The position numbers and the translations under genes were made by a program. Positions 9,072 to 16,083 of a stretch of DNA of 64,000 bases are shown piece after piece (within the stretch, counting starts at the first letter, position 1; the number at the start of each line of letters is the position of its first letter). Source of the stretch: Halobium salinum (GTDB lineage: Archaea; Halobacteriota; Halobacteria; Halobacteriales; Haloferacaceae); assembly GCF_026586625.1 (NCBI RefSeq), contig NZ_JAODIW010000005.1:248001-312000 (forward strand), in the 5' to 3' direction. The notes under the pieces were generated by a model. That model did not search any database and was not told the DNA's origin. It saw only the letters and a program-made list of their open reading frames with translations.

Positions 9072-9626
9072 TCACGCGAGCCGACACTGACGAGGGTCGC
9101 CTGCTCGACCGAGGAAGAAGACGAGAAGCAACAGCCCGGCGAGCCGAAGGAGGTTGCCATGGAACGGCATCGCGGCGAGCGCTCCGGCGAATCCGAGGAG
9201 ACCCAGAACGCCGGCCCCACAGCTCGCACAACCCGAGGCGAGCAGTCCCGGGACGATGCCGAGGAGGTCGGAGAACCCGGAGACCTGGGTCCGCTTCACT
9301 TGGCTGGCGACGTTGAGAAGTGCGACTCCGGTCAGAACGGCGTAGGCGACGATGAGCCCGACACCGACCGTCCCGATCGACCGATAGGTCGTCTCCAGAA
9401 GCGCGACGAACGCCGTCGCGGCGTACCGAACGATGCCCGCCGAGAGCATCTGGACGGTGTAGCCGGGAAACGTGCTGAACACGAGCCCGACGAACGTCGC
9501 CGTCGCGAGCCCCGCCGTTAAGACGAACCGCCGGGGAGTTGTCGCGGGGTACGCCAGCGCCGACCGGAGGTCGGTCAGAAACCACGATGCCCGTCTTCGG
9601 ATTCTTCGTTTCGTGGGCATCGTCAC
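9072..9626 (-). CDS. Membrane protein with intramembrane CASC motif, DsbA partner
   Basis: A 184-residue protein with a basic N-terminus and about five transmembrane segments (near 35-53, 60-78, 87-106, 122-148 and 155-172). The fourth begins LASGCASCGAGVLGLLG, placing a CxxC pair (Cys133, Cys136) at a membrane boundary; there is one more Cys near the C-terminus. Its ATG overlaps the stop of the upstream DsbA-like gene by 4 nt (ATGA), so translation is coupled. Inference: the CASC pair may exchange electrons with the DsbA-like lipoprotein, in the manner of DsbB/VKOR, although no DsbB or VKOR signature is visible. The function is not established. Confidence 0.72.
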   Translation of the reverse strand: MTMPTKRRIRRRASWFLTDLRSALAYPATTPRRFVLTAGLATATFVGLVFSTFPGYTVQMLSAGIVRYAATAFVALLETTYRSIGTVGVGLIVAYAVLTGVALLNVASQVKRTQVSGFSDLLGIVPGLLASGCASCGAGVLGLLGFAGALAAMPFHGNLLRLAGLLLLVFFLGRAGDPRQCRLA

Positions 9627-10423
9627 TCGGTGACCGTTTCGACGGCCTTCGAGAACCGTTCGTAGGGCTGGGCACCGGTGAGTTTCCCGGAACGGTCGGT
9701 GTCCCGACCGTACGCGACGAACCCCGGAGTGACCCCGACACCGGACTCACCGGCGCGCTGGCGCTCGGAACGAATCGTGTCGAGTTCGTCCGCGTTGTCA
9801 CCTGAATAGCAGGATTCGACGGCGTTCGCGTCGGCACCGTCGACCGACTCCGTAATGGAGAGGAGCTTTTCGGCGCTCGCCCACCCCGAGTTGGGCTCGC
9901 CCTGCGCATCGAACACCGCTCGGTGCCAGTCGACGAAGGCGGCCGGTCGCGTGTCCCGGACGTCCTTCCAGACACAGCGAGCCATCACTGCCGCGTTCCA
10001 CGACGCCTGTCCGATGTTCGGGAGCGAGAGCGGGACGATTCTGAGCTCCCCGTCGGCGACTTCGTTTTCGAGGAGTTTCGGGAACGCCCCCTCCTCGAAG
10101 CGTTTGCAGAACGGACACTGGTAGTCGCTCCAGTAGTAGAGGTCGGCCGTCGCATCGGGCTGACCGATGATGGCGTTCCCGTCGACCGAGACGTCGTACC
10201 CGGTCGTTCCGGAGCCGGCGTTCACCAACGAGGCGGAGCCGGCACCGGACTCACCGCCAGTTGTCGGCCCGTTCCGCGACGTCTGTCCCGAGTCGCCGAC
10301 GGTGTTCGCGCCGTCAGACTCGTTCGAGCGAGCACTACTACAGCCCGCGAGGCTCCCGATTACGGCGACACCGGTTCCGGCGAGAATCCGCCGCCGTGAA
10401 AACCGCGTCTGTTGCCCGGTCAT
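9623..10423 (-). CDS. DsbA-family thioredoxin-fold lipoprotein (Tat signal)
   Basis: A 266-residue exported thiol oxidoreductase/disulfide isomerase. A twin-arginine signal (SRRRILAG, 9-16) ends in a lipobox LAGC with Cys28 as the expected lipid anchor. A Gly/Ser/Asn-rich linker (30-75) is followed by the DsbA domain: YYWSDYQCPFCKRF places the redox pair at Cys103/Cys106, the alpha-helical insert follows, and GVTPGFVAYG supplies the cis-Pro loop. I chose ATG 10423 because it starts exactly at the Tat signal; upstream frame extension is poor. It is the first gene of a two-gene operon with the CASC membrane protein and is divergent from the HTH gene at 10523. Confidence 0.9.
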   Translation of the reverse strand: MTGQQTRFSRRRILAGTGVAVIGSLAGCSSARSNESDGANTVGDSGQTSRNGPTTGGESGAGSASLVNAGSGTTGYDVSVDGNAIIGQPDATADLYYWSDYQCPFCKRFEEGAFPKLLENEVADGELRIVPLSLPNIGQASWNAAVMARCVWKDVRDTRPAAFVDWHRAVFDAQGEPNSGWASAEKLLSITESVDGADANAVESCYSGDNADELDTIRSERQRAGESGVGVTPGFVAYGRDTDRSGKLTGAQPYERFSKAVETVTE

Positions 10424-10522
10424 CGTCGGGAGTTCCCGCGAGTACCATATCAAGCGTGGACAGCGTTTTCTGACTCGGAAAACACCCGAGAGCCCTTTAC
10501 CGGCGGGAATCATCTCCCGAAC

Positions 10523-10879
10523 GTGAGTGAGGGTTTCGACTCGACGGAGGTGCTGCGCCTCTTGGACGACGAGTACGCGCGAACCATCCTCACCGCAACT
10601 AGTGACCGGCCGATGTCGGCGAAAGAGCTCAAAGAGGAGGTCGGTGCGTCCCTGCCGACGGTCTATCGACGGGTCGAAGGTCTCCTCGAGCAGGGGCTCG
10701 TCGTCGAATCCACCGAGATCGACCCCGATGGCAATCACTACAATCGGTACGAGGCGGCAGTCGACCACATCGACATCGACATTCAGGACGGGATGATGAA
10801 CATCGACGTATCACGGACGACGGACCCGGCGGACCGGTTCACGAGTGCTTGGGAGCGTATCCGGGGTGACGAGCGGTGA
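10523..10879 (+). CDS. ArsR-type winged-helix regulator
   Basis: A 118-residue cytoplasmic DNA-binding protein starting at GTG 10523. VLRLLDDEYARTILTATSD (helix 1), MSAKELKEEVGASLPTVYRR (HTH, recognition helix around LPTVYRRVEGLLEQG) and VVESTEIDPDGNHYNRYEA (beta wing) match the haloarchaeal ArsR-like family that carries this wing. Its TGA overlaps the start of the next gene (GTGA), a fixed couple with a small membrane protein that recurs in haloarchaea as I recall. Inference: the pair forms a membrane-linked sensing unit. It is divergent from the DsbA operon (about 100 bp apart) and could regulate it. Confidence 0.83.
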   Translation: MSEGFDSTEVLRLLDDEYARTILTATSDRPMSAKELKEEVGASLPTVYRRVEGLLEQGLVVESTEIDPDGNHYNRYEAAVDHIDIDIQDGMMNIDVSRTTDPADRFTSAWERIRGDER

Positions 10880-11139
10880 GCACGGTACTCGTCGCTGGCA
10901 ACCTGCTAGCCATCGCGCTGGGGTACTTCATCGCCTATCAATCGTACCGAGGCTACCGGCGAAACGACAGCTCCACGATGTTGTTCATCTCCATCGGATT
11001 CCTCCTCGTCAGTACGTCCCAGGCGATGGACTGCACCGTTCTCTCCTTCCTGAGTGACCCCATTCCAGCCGCCTCGTACGTTCGAACCGGGTTCATACTC
11101 GGAGGGATGGCGTCGATATCCTACTCCCTCTACCAGTAG
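10876..11139 (+). CDS. Small membrane protein coupled to HTH regulator
   Basis: An 87-residue protein, GTG start overlapping the regulator stop by 4 nt. Three hydrophobic helices are visible: about 3-22 (VLVAGNLLAIALGYFIAYQS), 35-55 (MLFISIGFLLVSTSQAM) and 67-86. Between helices 1 and 2 is a conserved-looking YRGYRRNDS loop. This resembles a haloarchaeal membrane family always found next to winged-helix genes (I believe catalogued as DUF7521; not verified). The role is unknown; it may tether or modulate the regulator. Confidence 0.75.
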   Translation: MSTVLVAGNLLAIALGYFIAYQSYRGYRRNDSSTMLFISIGFLLVSTSQAMDCTVLSFLSDPIPAASYVRTGFILGGMASISYSLYQ

Positions 11140-11287
11140 CTGTGGGGTCGTCTACCCCCTCTACCAGTTATTCTGGAGCCGTCTGCCCCACGAGTAGAGC
11201 CGTGGCCGTCCGGCTCGAGCCCTCGTGAGTCTCACGAGCGGTCGTACCCGGGGTCGGCCGTACAGGACTGCGTCGCGCTGCGGTCCA

Positions 11288-12061
11288 TCACTCGATGTCG
11301 TCCCACGCGCCGACCTCGCTGCGCCGAAGCTCGCCGGTCGCCTGCCAGATGCGCGGGCGGAACGTGATACCGACGAGCACCGCGTAGAACGCGCCGACGA
11401 CCGCGATGATGGCCGTCCCGGGCAGTACACCGACCGACGCACTCGCGGGCCAGGTGCTCCCGGTGCTGGGGGTGGCGAGGATGCGGAACAACCACGCCGC
11501 CAGCAGGACGGTGAACAGCGGCAGATACACCCGGCGGAGCCGGTGGGCAATGGCCTCCTCGTAGGAGACTTTCACACGGGGCTCGCGGTAGTCCCGTGAG
11601 AGACGCGGTCGCCAGTCCGGGTCTTCGATACCCTGTGAGGGGTCCAGCGAGTACGCGAACACGTTCCGCTGGAGCATCCGCACCCGAGACCGCCACATGT
11701 CGTAGCCGCGGTACCGTCGGGCTTCGATGACGAGGAAGATGCTCACCATCACGACGCCGACGAGGATGACGTAGTGTGGACGGCTGGCACTGGAGAACGC
11801 GTAGGTGAGGATGGCCGCGATGAGCGTCACCGCCCAGTTCGAGGTGCGGTCGAGACGCTCGCGCCACAGTTTCATCCGGTGAATCTCACCCCGGTAGAGG
11901 TGCGCCATCGACCCGCCCGGCGAGCTGGACTCCTCGAAGAACCCCCGGCCCATGGTTCTGGCCTCCTCGCTCAGCGCGTCGAAGGACTCGTCGCGGTCGT
12001 ATCCGCCCTCCGCGGGGTCGGACTGCTCTTCTTCGGGTGTGTTCGATACGGAGTCGCTCAT
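11288..12061 (-). CDS. DUF2270 integral membrane protein
   Basis: A 257-residue protein starting at ATG 12061 (upstream codons in frame give implausible basic sequence). The acidic N-terminus (1-35) precedes a conserved HLYRGEIHRMKLWRERLDRT region (about 54-73), two helices at about 75-110, a cytoplasmic block MWRSRVRMLQRNVFAYSLDP typical of DUF2270, and two further helices at about 175-230. Molecular function is unknown. It is last in the leftward tusA-dsrE-DUF302 gene row with gaps of 3-80 nt, so it is probably co-transcribed with sulfur-carrier genes. Confidence 0.82.
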   Translation of the reverse strand: MSDSVSNTPEEEQSDPAEGGYDRDESFDALSEEARTMGRGFFEESSSPGGSMAHLYRGEIHRMKLWRERLDRTSNWAVTLIAAILTYAFSSASRPHYVILVGVVMVSIFLVIEARRYRGYDMWRSRVRMLQRNVFAYSLDPSQGIEDPDWRPRLSRDYREPRVKVSYEEAIAHRLRRVYLPLFTVLLAAWLFRILATPSTGSTWPASASVGVLPGTAIIAVVGAFYAVLVGITFRPRIWQATGELRRSEVGAWDDIE

Positions 12062-12137
12062 GAGGTGGGTCGTGAAGTCGGTGGGTGTCTTTCGGGGGAG
12101 CTGTGACAGCAGCGGTCGGTTCCGAGGTCGTCGCAGG

Positions 12138-12524
12138 TTACAGCGACTCGAGCACGCGCTCGAAGCGCTCCGAAACATCTTCCGCGATACTGTCGAGGTC
12201 CGGATTGTCGGTTATCCCGACGAGCTGGGCAGGGTCGACTGCACTCACCACGACCGAGCCGTCCTCCGCCTCGTAGACGACGACGTTGCACGGGAGGAGT
12301 GCCCCGAGCTCGATTTCCGCTCCGAGACCCTGGTACGCCAGCTGCGGATTACACGCACCGAGGATTCGGTACTGGCTGAACTCCTCGTCGAGTTTCTTCG
12401 CGAACGTCGCCTGCACGTCGATGTCACAGAGGACGCCGAACCCTTCGTCTTCGAGTGCGCTAATCGTCCGTTCGACGACCTCGTCGAACTGTCCGTCTAC
12501 CTGTTTCCGAGTCGTGTAGTTCAT
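12138..12524 (-). CDS. DUF302 family protein
   Basis: A 128-residue cytoplasmic protein. TVISALEDEGFGVLCDIDVQATFAKKL-type sequence (about 20-45) and LGACNPQLAYQGL (about 55-67) followed by LLPCNVVVYEAEDGSVVVS (about 77-95) are hallmark DUF302 segments; the ACNP and LPCN cysteines are conserved in the family. DUF302 domains occur widely beside sulfur-carrier, rhodanese and YeeE genes. ATG 12524 gives the expected N-terminal strand. It is third in the leftward operon, 46 nt after the DsrE-like gene. The Cys pair could bind a ligand or sulfane sulfur, but that is inference. Confidence 0.87.
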   Translation of the reverse strand: MNYTTRKQVDGQFDEVVERTISALEDEGFGVLCDIDVQATFAKKLDEEFSQYRILGACNPQLAYQGLGAEIELGALLPCNVVVYEAEDGSVVVSAVDPAQLVGITDNPDLDSIAEDVSERFERVLESL

Positions 12525-12570
12525 GATGGGGGAGTGGGTGTCTGCGAAGCGCGTGTTCGGTGGGTGGTGC

Positions 12571-13179
12571 TCAGACCAGCAGCTGGACGTCGGCGTCGGC
12601 CATGCGCTGGAGCGCGGTGGCGGCGCCGACACCGGTGGTGACGCCGTCGTAGAAGTCCGCCTCGTCGTAGTTCATCAGCTCGATGGTCATCTGACAGGCC
12701 TGCAGGTCGACGCCCTGGTCGAGCGACACGTCGATGAGCTCCTCGATGGTCGCGGTCCCGTTGTCGGCGATCTTCTTGTTCATCATCTTCGTCGCCATCG
12801 TGTCCATCCCCGGAAGCGACGCGATGGCGTTCGGCATCGGCATGCTCGGGTTGCCGACCGCCGAGAGCTTGAGGTTCTTCGATTTCTTCTCGTGGAGGAT
12901 GTCGAGCCCCCAGAACGTGTGGAAGACGGTGACGTCCCAGCCGAACGCCGCGGCCGTCGAGGCGAGGATGAGCGGCGGGTACGCCATGTCCAGGGTCCCC
13001 TTCGTCGCGACGATGACCATCGATTTCTGGTCGTCACCGAGGTCGGCCTTGAGGTCCGCGAGCTCCTCGCGGAGCTCCTCGACCTCGGCGGCCAGCTCGG
13101 CCGTAGACAGGTCTTCGGGGGCGTCGATCGAGTCGGCGGCGTCCCCCGTATCGGCGGTGTCCGGTGTATCCGTACTCAT
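12571..13179 (-). CDS. DsrE/DsrF-like sulfur carrier (DsrE2/DrsH type)
   Basis: A 202-residue protein. Residues 1-50 are an acidic linker and predicted coiled coil (LSTAELAAEVEELREELADL). Residues 50-200 are the DsrE fold: SMVIVATKGTLDMAYPPLIL, TVFHTFWGLDILHEKK, then VDLQACQMTIELM, whose Cys (about 164) is the candidate persulfide carrier, ending GAATALQRMADADVQLLV. The FHTFWGL phrase and the MPMPNAIASLPGMDTMAT insert are typical of DsrE2. It lies 2 nt from tusA, matching the tusA-dsrE2 arrangement known in sulfur-metabolising prokaryotes. Role: passing sulfane sulfur between TusA/rhodanese partners. Confidence 0.9.
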   Translation of the reverse strand: MSTDTPDTADTGDAADSIDAPEDLSTAELAAEVEELREELADLKADLGDDQKSMVIVATKGTLDMAYPPLILASTAAAFGWDVTVFHTFWGLDILHEKKSKNLKLSAVGNPSMPMPNAIASLPGMDTMATKMMNKKIADNGTATIEELIDVSLDQGVDLQACQMTIELMNYDEADFYDGVTTGVGAATALQRMADADVQLLV

Positions 13180-13181
13180 GG

Positions 13182-13427
13182 TTACTCCGTCTTGCGCACG
13201 TAGTGTTTGAACACGTCGCCGTCCGCTTCCTGGTCGAGGAGTTCCACACCCGGGGTCGTCTCCGCCCACCCCTTCAGGTCGCTCATGCTGCCGGAGTCGG
13301 TCGCGAGTACCTCCAGTACGTCCCCCTCGCTCAGGTCGTCGATGGCGCCTTTCGTCTTGACGACCGGCATCGGGCACGATTCGCCTTTCACGTCGAGCGT
13401 CTCGGTGACAGTGTATTCCGTACTCAT
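13182..13427 (-). CDS. tusA: TusA/SirA-family sulfur carrier
   Basis: An 81-residue cytoplasmic sulfur-transfer protein. The family signature is intact: DVKGESCPMPVVKTKGAI puts the persulfide-forming cysteine at Cys18 in CPMP. SEGDVLEVLATDSGSMSDLK matches the beta-alpha-beta second half. Length is standard for TusA. It is the first gene of the leftward operon tusA-dsrE-DUF302-DUF2270, facing the rhodanese-MBL gene across a 233-bp divergent promoter region with a palindrome at 13591-13619. Expected partners are the adjacent DsrE protein and the rhodanese domains of the MBL fusions. Confidence 0.95.
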   Translation of the reverse strand: MSTEYTVTETLDVKGESCPMPVVKTKGAIDDLSEGDVLEVLATDSGSMSDLKGWAETTPGVELLDQEADGDVFKHYVRKTE

Positions 13428-13590
13428 TGTGGGTCTGCCCGTTCCGTATTGGGCTTACCCCACAATATCATGGGACCACTGAAAAGGTTGTCGATTCTTG
13501 GGCTAGTAATGCACTACTGATAGTGGAGATGCTGGGCTCAGAGTCCCGTATTGTATCTCATGCGCGTTTTGAGCCGAGCAGTGGCGAGAG

Positions 13591-13632
13591 ATGGTATTGT
13601 GACTCTTGTGAAATACCATGCAAACCCTTATG
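13591..13632 (+). promoter_or_regulatory. Palindromic operator candidate plus TATA box before rhodanese-MBL gene
   Basis: ATGGTATT (13591-13598) and AATACCAT (13612-13619) form a perfect inverted repeat with a 13-nt spacer. It is followed at once by the TATA-like CCCTTATG (13624-13631), about 30 nt before ATG 13661. A dimeric regulator bound here would sit over the BRE/TATA region. The divergent tusA operon shares the intergenic space, so one protein could control both directions. Confidence 0.55.
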
Positions 13633-13660
13633 TGGGAGGGCCCAGTAGCGAGAGGTAGAG

Positions 13661-14845
13661 ATGGACGCTCCCGAACCGGACGTGGAAGTGGAATCGATCG
13701 CACCCGAGGACGTCAAACGGCGTATCGACGACGGCGAGCCCGTCACGATTCTCGACGTGCGCGCCGAGAGCGAGTTCGAGGAGTGGGGCATCGACGGCGA
13801 CAGCGTCGAGGTCGTCAACCTTCCCTACTTCGAACTGCTCGACGGCGTGAGCGAGGAGCAACTGGAGCGCATCCCCGACGGCGACCCGACCGTGGTCGTC
13901 TGTGCGAAGGGTGGCTCGAGCGAGCTCGTCGCCGATCATCTCCTCGACGCCGGCCGTGACGCAGTCAACCTCGAGGGCGGTATGAAAGGATGGGCGCGAA
14001 TCTACGAGTACCGAGAACTCGACGCCGACACCGACGCGACGGTCGCGCAGTATCAGCGGCCCTCCAGCGGCTGCATGGCGTACATGGTCGTCAGTGACGG
14101 CGAAGCCGCCGTGGTGGACCCGCTTCGGGCGTTCGTCGACGACTACGTGCAGGACGCGCGGGCGATGGGTGCAGAAATCAAGTACGCAATCGACACGCAC
14201 GTCCACGCCGACCACGTCAGCGGCGTCCGCGAACTCGCCGCCGAGACGGGCGCACGGGTCGTCCTCCCCGAAGCGGCGGTCGAGCGGGGCGTCGACTACG
14301 ACGTCGACTACGAGACGGTCGCCGACGGCGATTCGCTCTCGGTCGGCGCCGTCGGGGTCGACGTGCTCCACACGCCCGGTCACACCTCCGGGATGACGAG
14401 TTACCTCGTCAACGACGCGGTGCTCCTCACCGGCGATGGCCTGTTCACGGAGAGTGTCGCTCGACCCGACCTCGAAGGCGCCGACGACGAGGAGGCTCGC
14501 GCGGCCGCAGCCGAACTGTACGAAACGCTCCAGTCGAAGGTGCTCTCGCTCGACGACGACGTGTTGGTCGCACCCGCACACTTCAGCGACGCCGCCACGC
14601 CCCGAACGGACGGCACGTACGCCGCGCGGCTCGGCGACCTCGAGGCGAGGATGGACGCACTGTCGATGGGGCGCGAGGAGTTCGTCGAGTTCGTCCTCTC
14701 GGACATGCCCCCGCGCCCCTCGAACTACGAGGAGATCATCGCGACGAACCTCGGTCGGCAGGACACCGACGACGAGGAGGCGTTCGAACTGGAGCTGGGG
14801 CCGAACAACTGCGCCGCCAGCAGCGACGCGATGACGAGTGACTGA
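13661..14845 (+). CDS. Rhodanese-metallo-beta-lactamase fusion (persulfide dioxygenase-like) 1
   Basis: A 394-residue cytoplasmic fusion. The rhodanese domain (about 8-120) has the loop CAKGGSS with the sulfur-accepting Cys81. The MBL domain (about 125-360) has the metal motif THVHADH (179-185), the second His in HTPGHTSG, TGDGLF and the terminal APAHFSD. Known relatives oxidise glutathione or other low-molecular-weight persulfides (ETHE1 type) or act as sulfurtransferases. Here the rhodanese precedes the MBL, opposite to the bacterial PRF order. A C-terminal ELELGPNNCAA tail (Cys384) is shared with the paralogue at 17384. It heads the rightward sulfur operon. Confidence 0.9.
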   Translation: MDAPEPDVEVESIAPEDVKRRIDDGEPVTILDVRAESEFEEWGIDGDSVEVVNLPYFELLDGVSEEQLERIPDGDPTVVVCAKGGSSELVADHLLDAGRDAVNLEGGMKGWARIYEYRELDADTDATVAQYQRPSSGCMAYMVVSDGEAAVVDPLRAFVDDYVQDARAMGAEIKYAIDTHVHADHVSGVRELAAETGARVVLPEAAVERGVDYDVDYETVADGDSLSVGAVGVDVLHTPGHTSGMTSYLVNDAVLLTGDGLFTESVARPDLEGADDEEARAAAAELYETLQSKVLSLDDDVLVAPAHFSDAATPRTDGTYAARLGDLEARMDALSMGREEFVEFVLSDMPPRPSNYEEIIATNLGRQDTDDEEAFELELGPNNCAASSDAMTSD

Positions 14846-14869
14846 TGACGGAGCGTTCGAACTAAGCCA

Positions 14870-15367
14870 ATGGACATGACCACACTCCCGCTGGTCGCGC
14901 TCGCGGACCTGTTCCCGAGAGGCGTCGCCCAGTACGCCGTCGGTGGGTTGCTCATCGGCCTCGGCGTCGCCGTCATCTACCTGGGGACGGGCATCATCGC
15001 GGGCGCGAGTACGTTTCTCGAGTCGACGCTGTCGTACGTCTCGAGCGTTCCCCGGTTCAACCGGGCGAAGTACCTGGCCTCCCGGGACTGGCGCGTGGTG
15101 TTCACGCTGGGCATCGTCGGCGGGGCCGCCGTCTACGCGTTCGCGTTCGGCGAGTTCGGTTGGACGACCGACGTCCAGTGGTGGCGCCTGCTCGGTGGCG
15201 GCTTCCTCGTCGGCGTCGGTACCCGCGTCGGGAAGGGCTGTACCTCCGGCCACGGCGTCTGTGGGGTCGGCTCGCTCTCGGAAACCTCGCTGGTGAACGT
15301 CGCGACGTTCATGGCCGTCGCCATCGGCACGGCCCAGATCGTCGCCGCCCTGGGGGTGTCGCCATGA
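14870..15367 (+). CDS. YeeE/YedE-family thiosulfate/sulfur transporter, N-terminal half
   Basis: A 165-residue membrane protein with about four helices. The motif GKGCTSGHGVCGVGSLSETS (about 123-142) is the diagnostic YeeE/YedE (TsuA) cysteine signature; these cysteines relay thiosulfate across the membrane in characterised TsuA. The protein is half the length of a full TsuA; the second half is encoded by the overlapping gene at 15364 (4-nt ATGA overlap), so the two are probably made in equal amounts and assemble. It lies 25 nt after the rhodanese-MBL gene in one operon. Confidence 0.92.
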   Translation: MDMTTLPLVALADLFPRGVAQYAVGGLLIGLGVAVIYLGTGIIAGASTFLESTLSYVSSVPRFNRAKYLASRDWRVVFTLGIVGGAAVYAFAFGEFGWTTDVQWWRLLGGGFLVGVGTRVGKGCTSGHGVCGVGSLSETSLVNVATFMAVAIGTAQIVAALGVSP

Positions 15368-15837
15368 GAGGCGACGACGAGCGCGGAGTCGCGTTCACCC
15401 TCGTAATCCTGCTCGGGGGTCTCGTGTTCGGGTTCGGTCTCGGCCTCAGCGGGATGGCGAAACCCGAGATCGTCCTGGACTTCCTCCAGTTCGAGGACTT
15501 CGGCCTGCTGTTCGTGATGGGTGGGGCCGCCGTCGTCTCCGGCGTGACCATCTTCGGCGCCACGAACTTCCTCGACCGTGCGCCGCTGACCGGTCGCGGG
15601 TACACCCGTCGCCTGAAAACCATGGACAGGAACGTCCCCATCGGTGGCGTCATATTCGGCGTCGGCTGGGGGGTCTCGGGCATCTGTCCCGGGGCCGCCT
15701 ACGCGAGCGTCGGCCTCGGCAACGTCACCATCCTGTGGGCCATCCTCGGGATGTTCCTCGGCGCGTACGCACAGGGGTTCGTTCGGTCCTCCCGGGCCGA
15801 CGACGCCGGCGCGACGGCCGCCACGACCACCGACTGA
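15364..15837 (+). CDS. YeeE/YedE-family transporter, C-terminal half
   Basis: A 157-residue membrane protein, ATG overlapping the stop of the preceding half by 4 nt. LVFGFGLGLSGMAKPEIVLDF (about 21-41) repeats the family fold. GVGWGVSGICPGAAYASVGLG (about 101-121) carries the single conserved Cys of the second half, corresponding to the GxCPG loop of TsuA. About four helices are visible. With the upstream gene it reconstitutes a full YeeE/YedE thiosulfate/sulfur transporter, feeding TusA and the rhodanese-MBL proteins encoded beside it. Confidence 0.9.
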   Translation: MRGDDERGVAFTLVILLGGLVFGFGLGLSGMAKPEIVLDFLQFEDFGLLFVMGGAAVVSGVTIFGATNFLDRAPLTGRGYTRRLKTMDRNVPIGGVIFGVGWGVSGICPGAAYASVGLGNVTILWAILGMFLGAYAQGFVRSSRADDAGATAATTTD

Positions 15838-15931
15838 GTCCCATGTTTCGAAACTGGTGGGTCGATGGGTCGCGGCGAGCAGTATTGGTTAATAGTCGAA
15901 ATGGCACACACAGTCGTGAGAGAGAACTGAG

Positions 15932-16081
15932 ATGCTAGGGATCGAAAGTATGAGCGGGTCGGCGGAAGCGATAGCGACGATAGGGCTCGTCCTCGCGGAG
16001 GCTATCGCACTGTACGTAGGGTACGGCGCTCTCAGCAGCGTCGTCGGAGAGACGATTCTCGACGCAGTCGGGGGTGACTGA
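15932..16081 (+). CDS. 49-residue single-helix membrane peptide (DUF7512-like)
   Basis: Short ORF from ATG 15932 to TGA 16081. It begins MLGIESMSGSAEAIATIG, continues as one hydrophobic helix (about 12-38, LVLAEAIALYVGYGALSS) and ends with an acidic tail. An acidic overall character, haloarchaeal codon use and its stop lying 2 nt before ATG 16084 of the TauE gene support translation. It resembles a small family that I recall next to haloarchaeal TauE genes (DUF7512; not verified). Inference: accessory subunit or stabiliser of the exporter. Confidence 0.75.
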   Translation: MLGIESMSGSAEAIATIGLVLAEAIALYVGYGALSSVVGETILDAVGGD

Positions 16082-16083
16082 GG

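Noticed and set aside
13628-15253. 541-residue minus-strand frame opposite rhodanese-MBL 1
   Set aside because: Mirror of the coding frame; no recognisable domains and the plus strand encodes intact rhodanese and MBL motifs.
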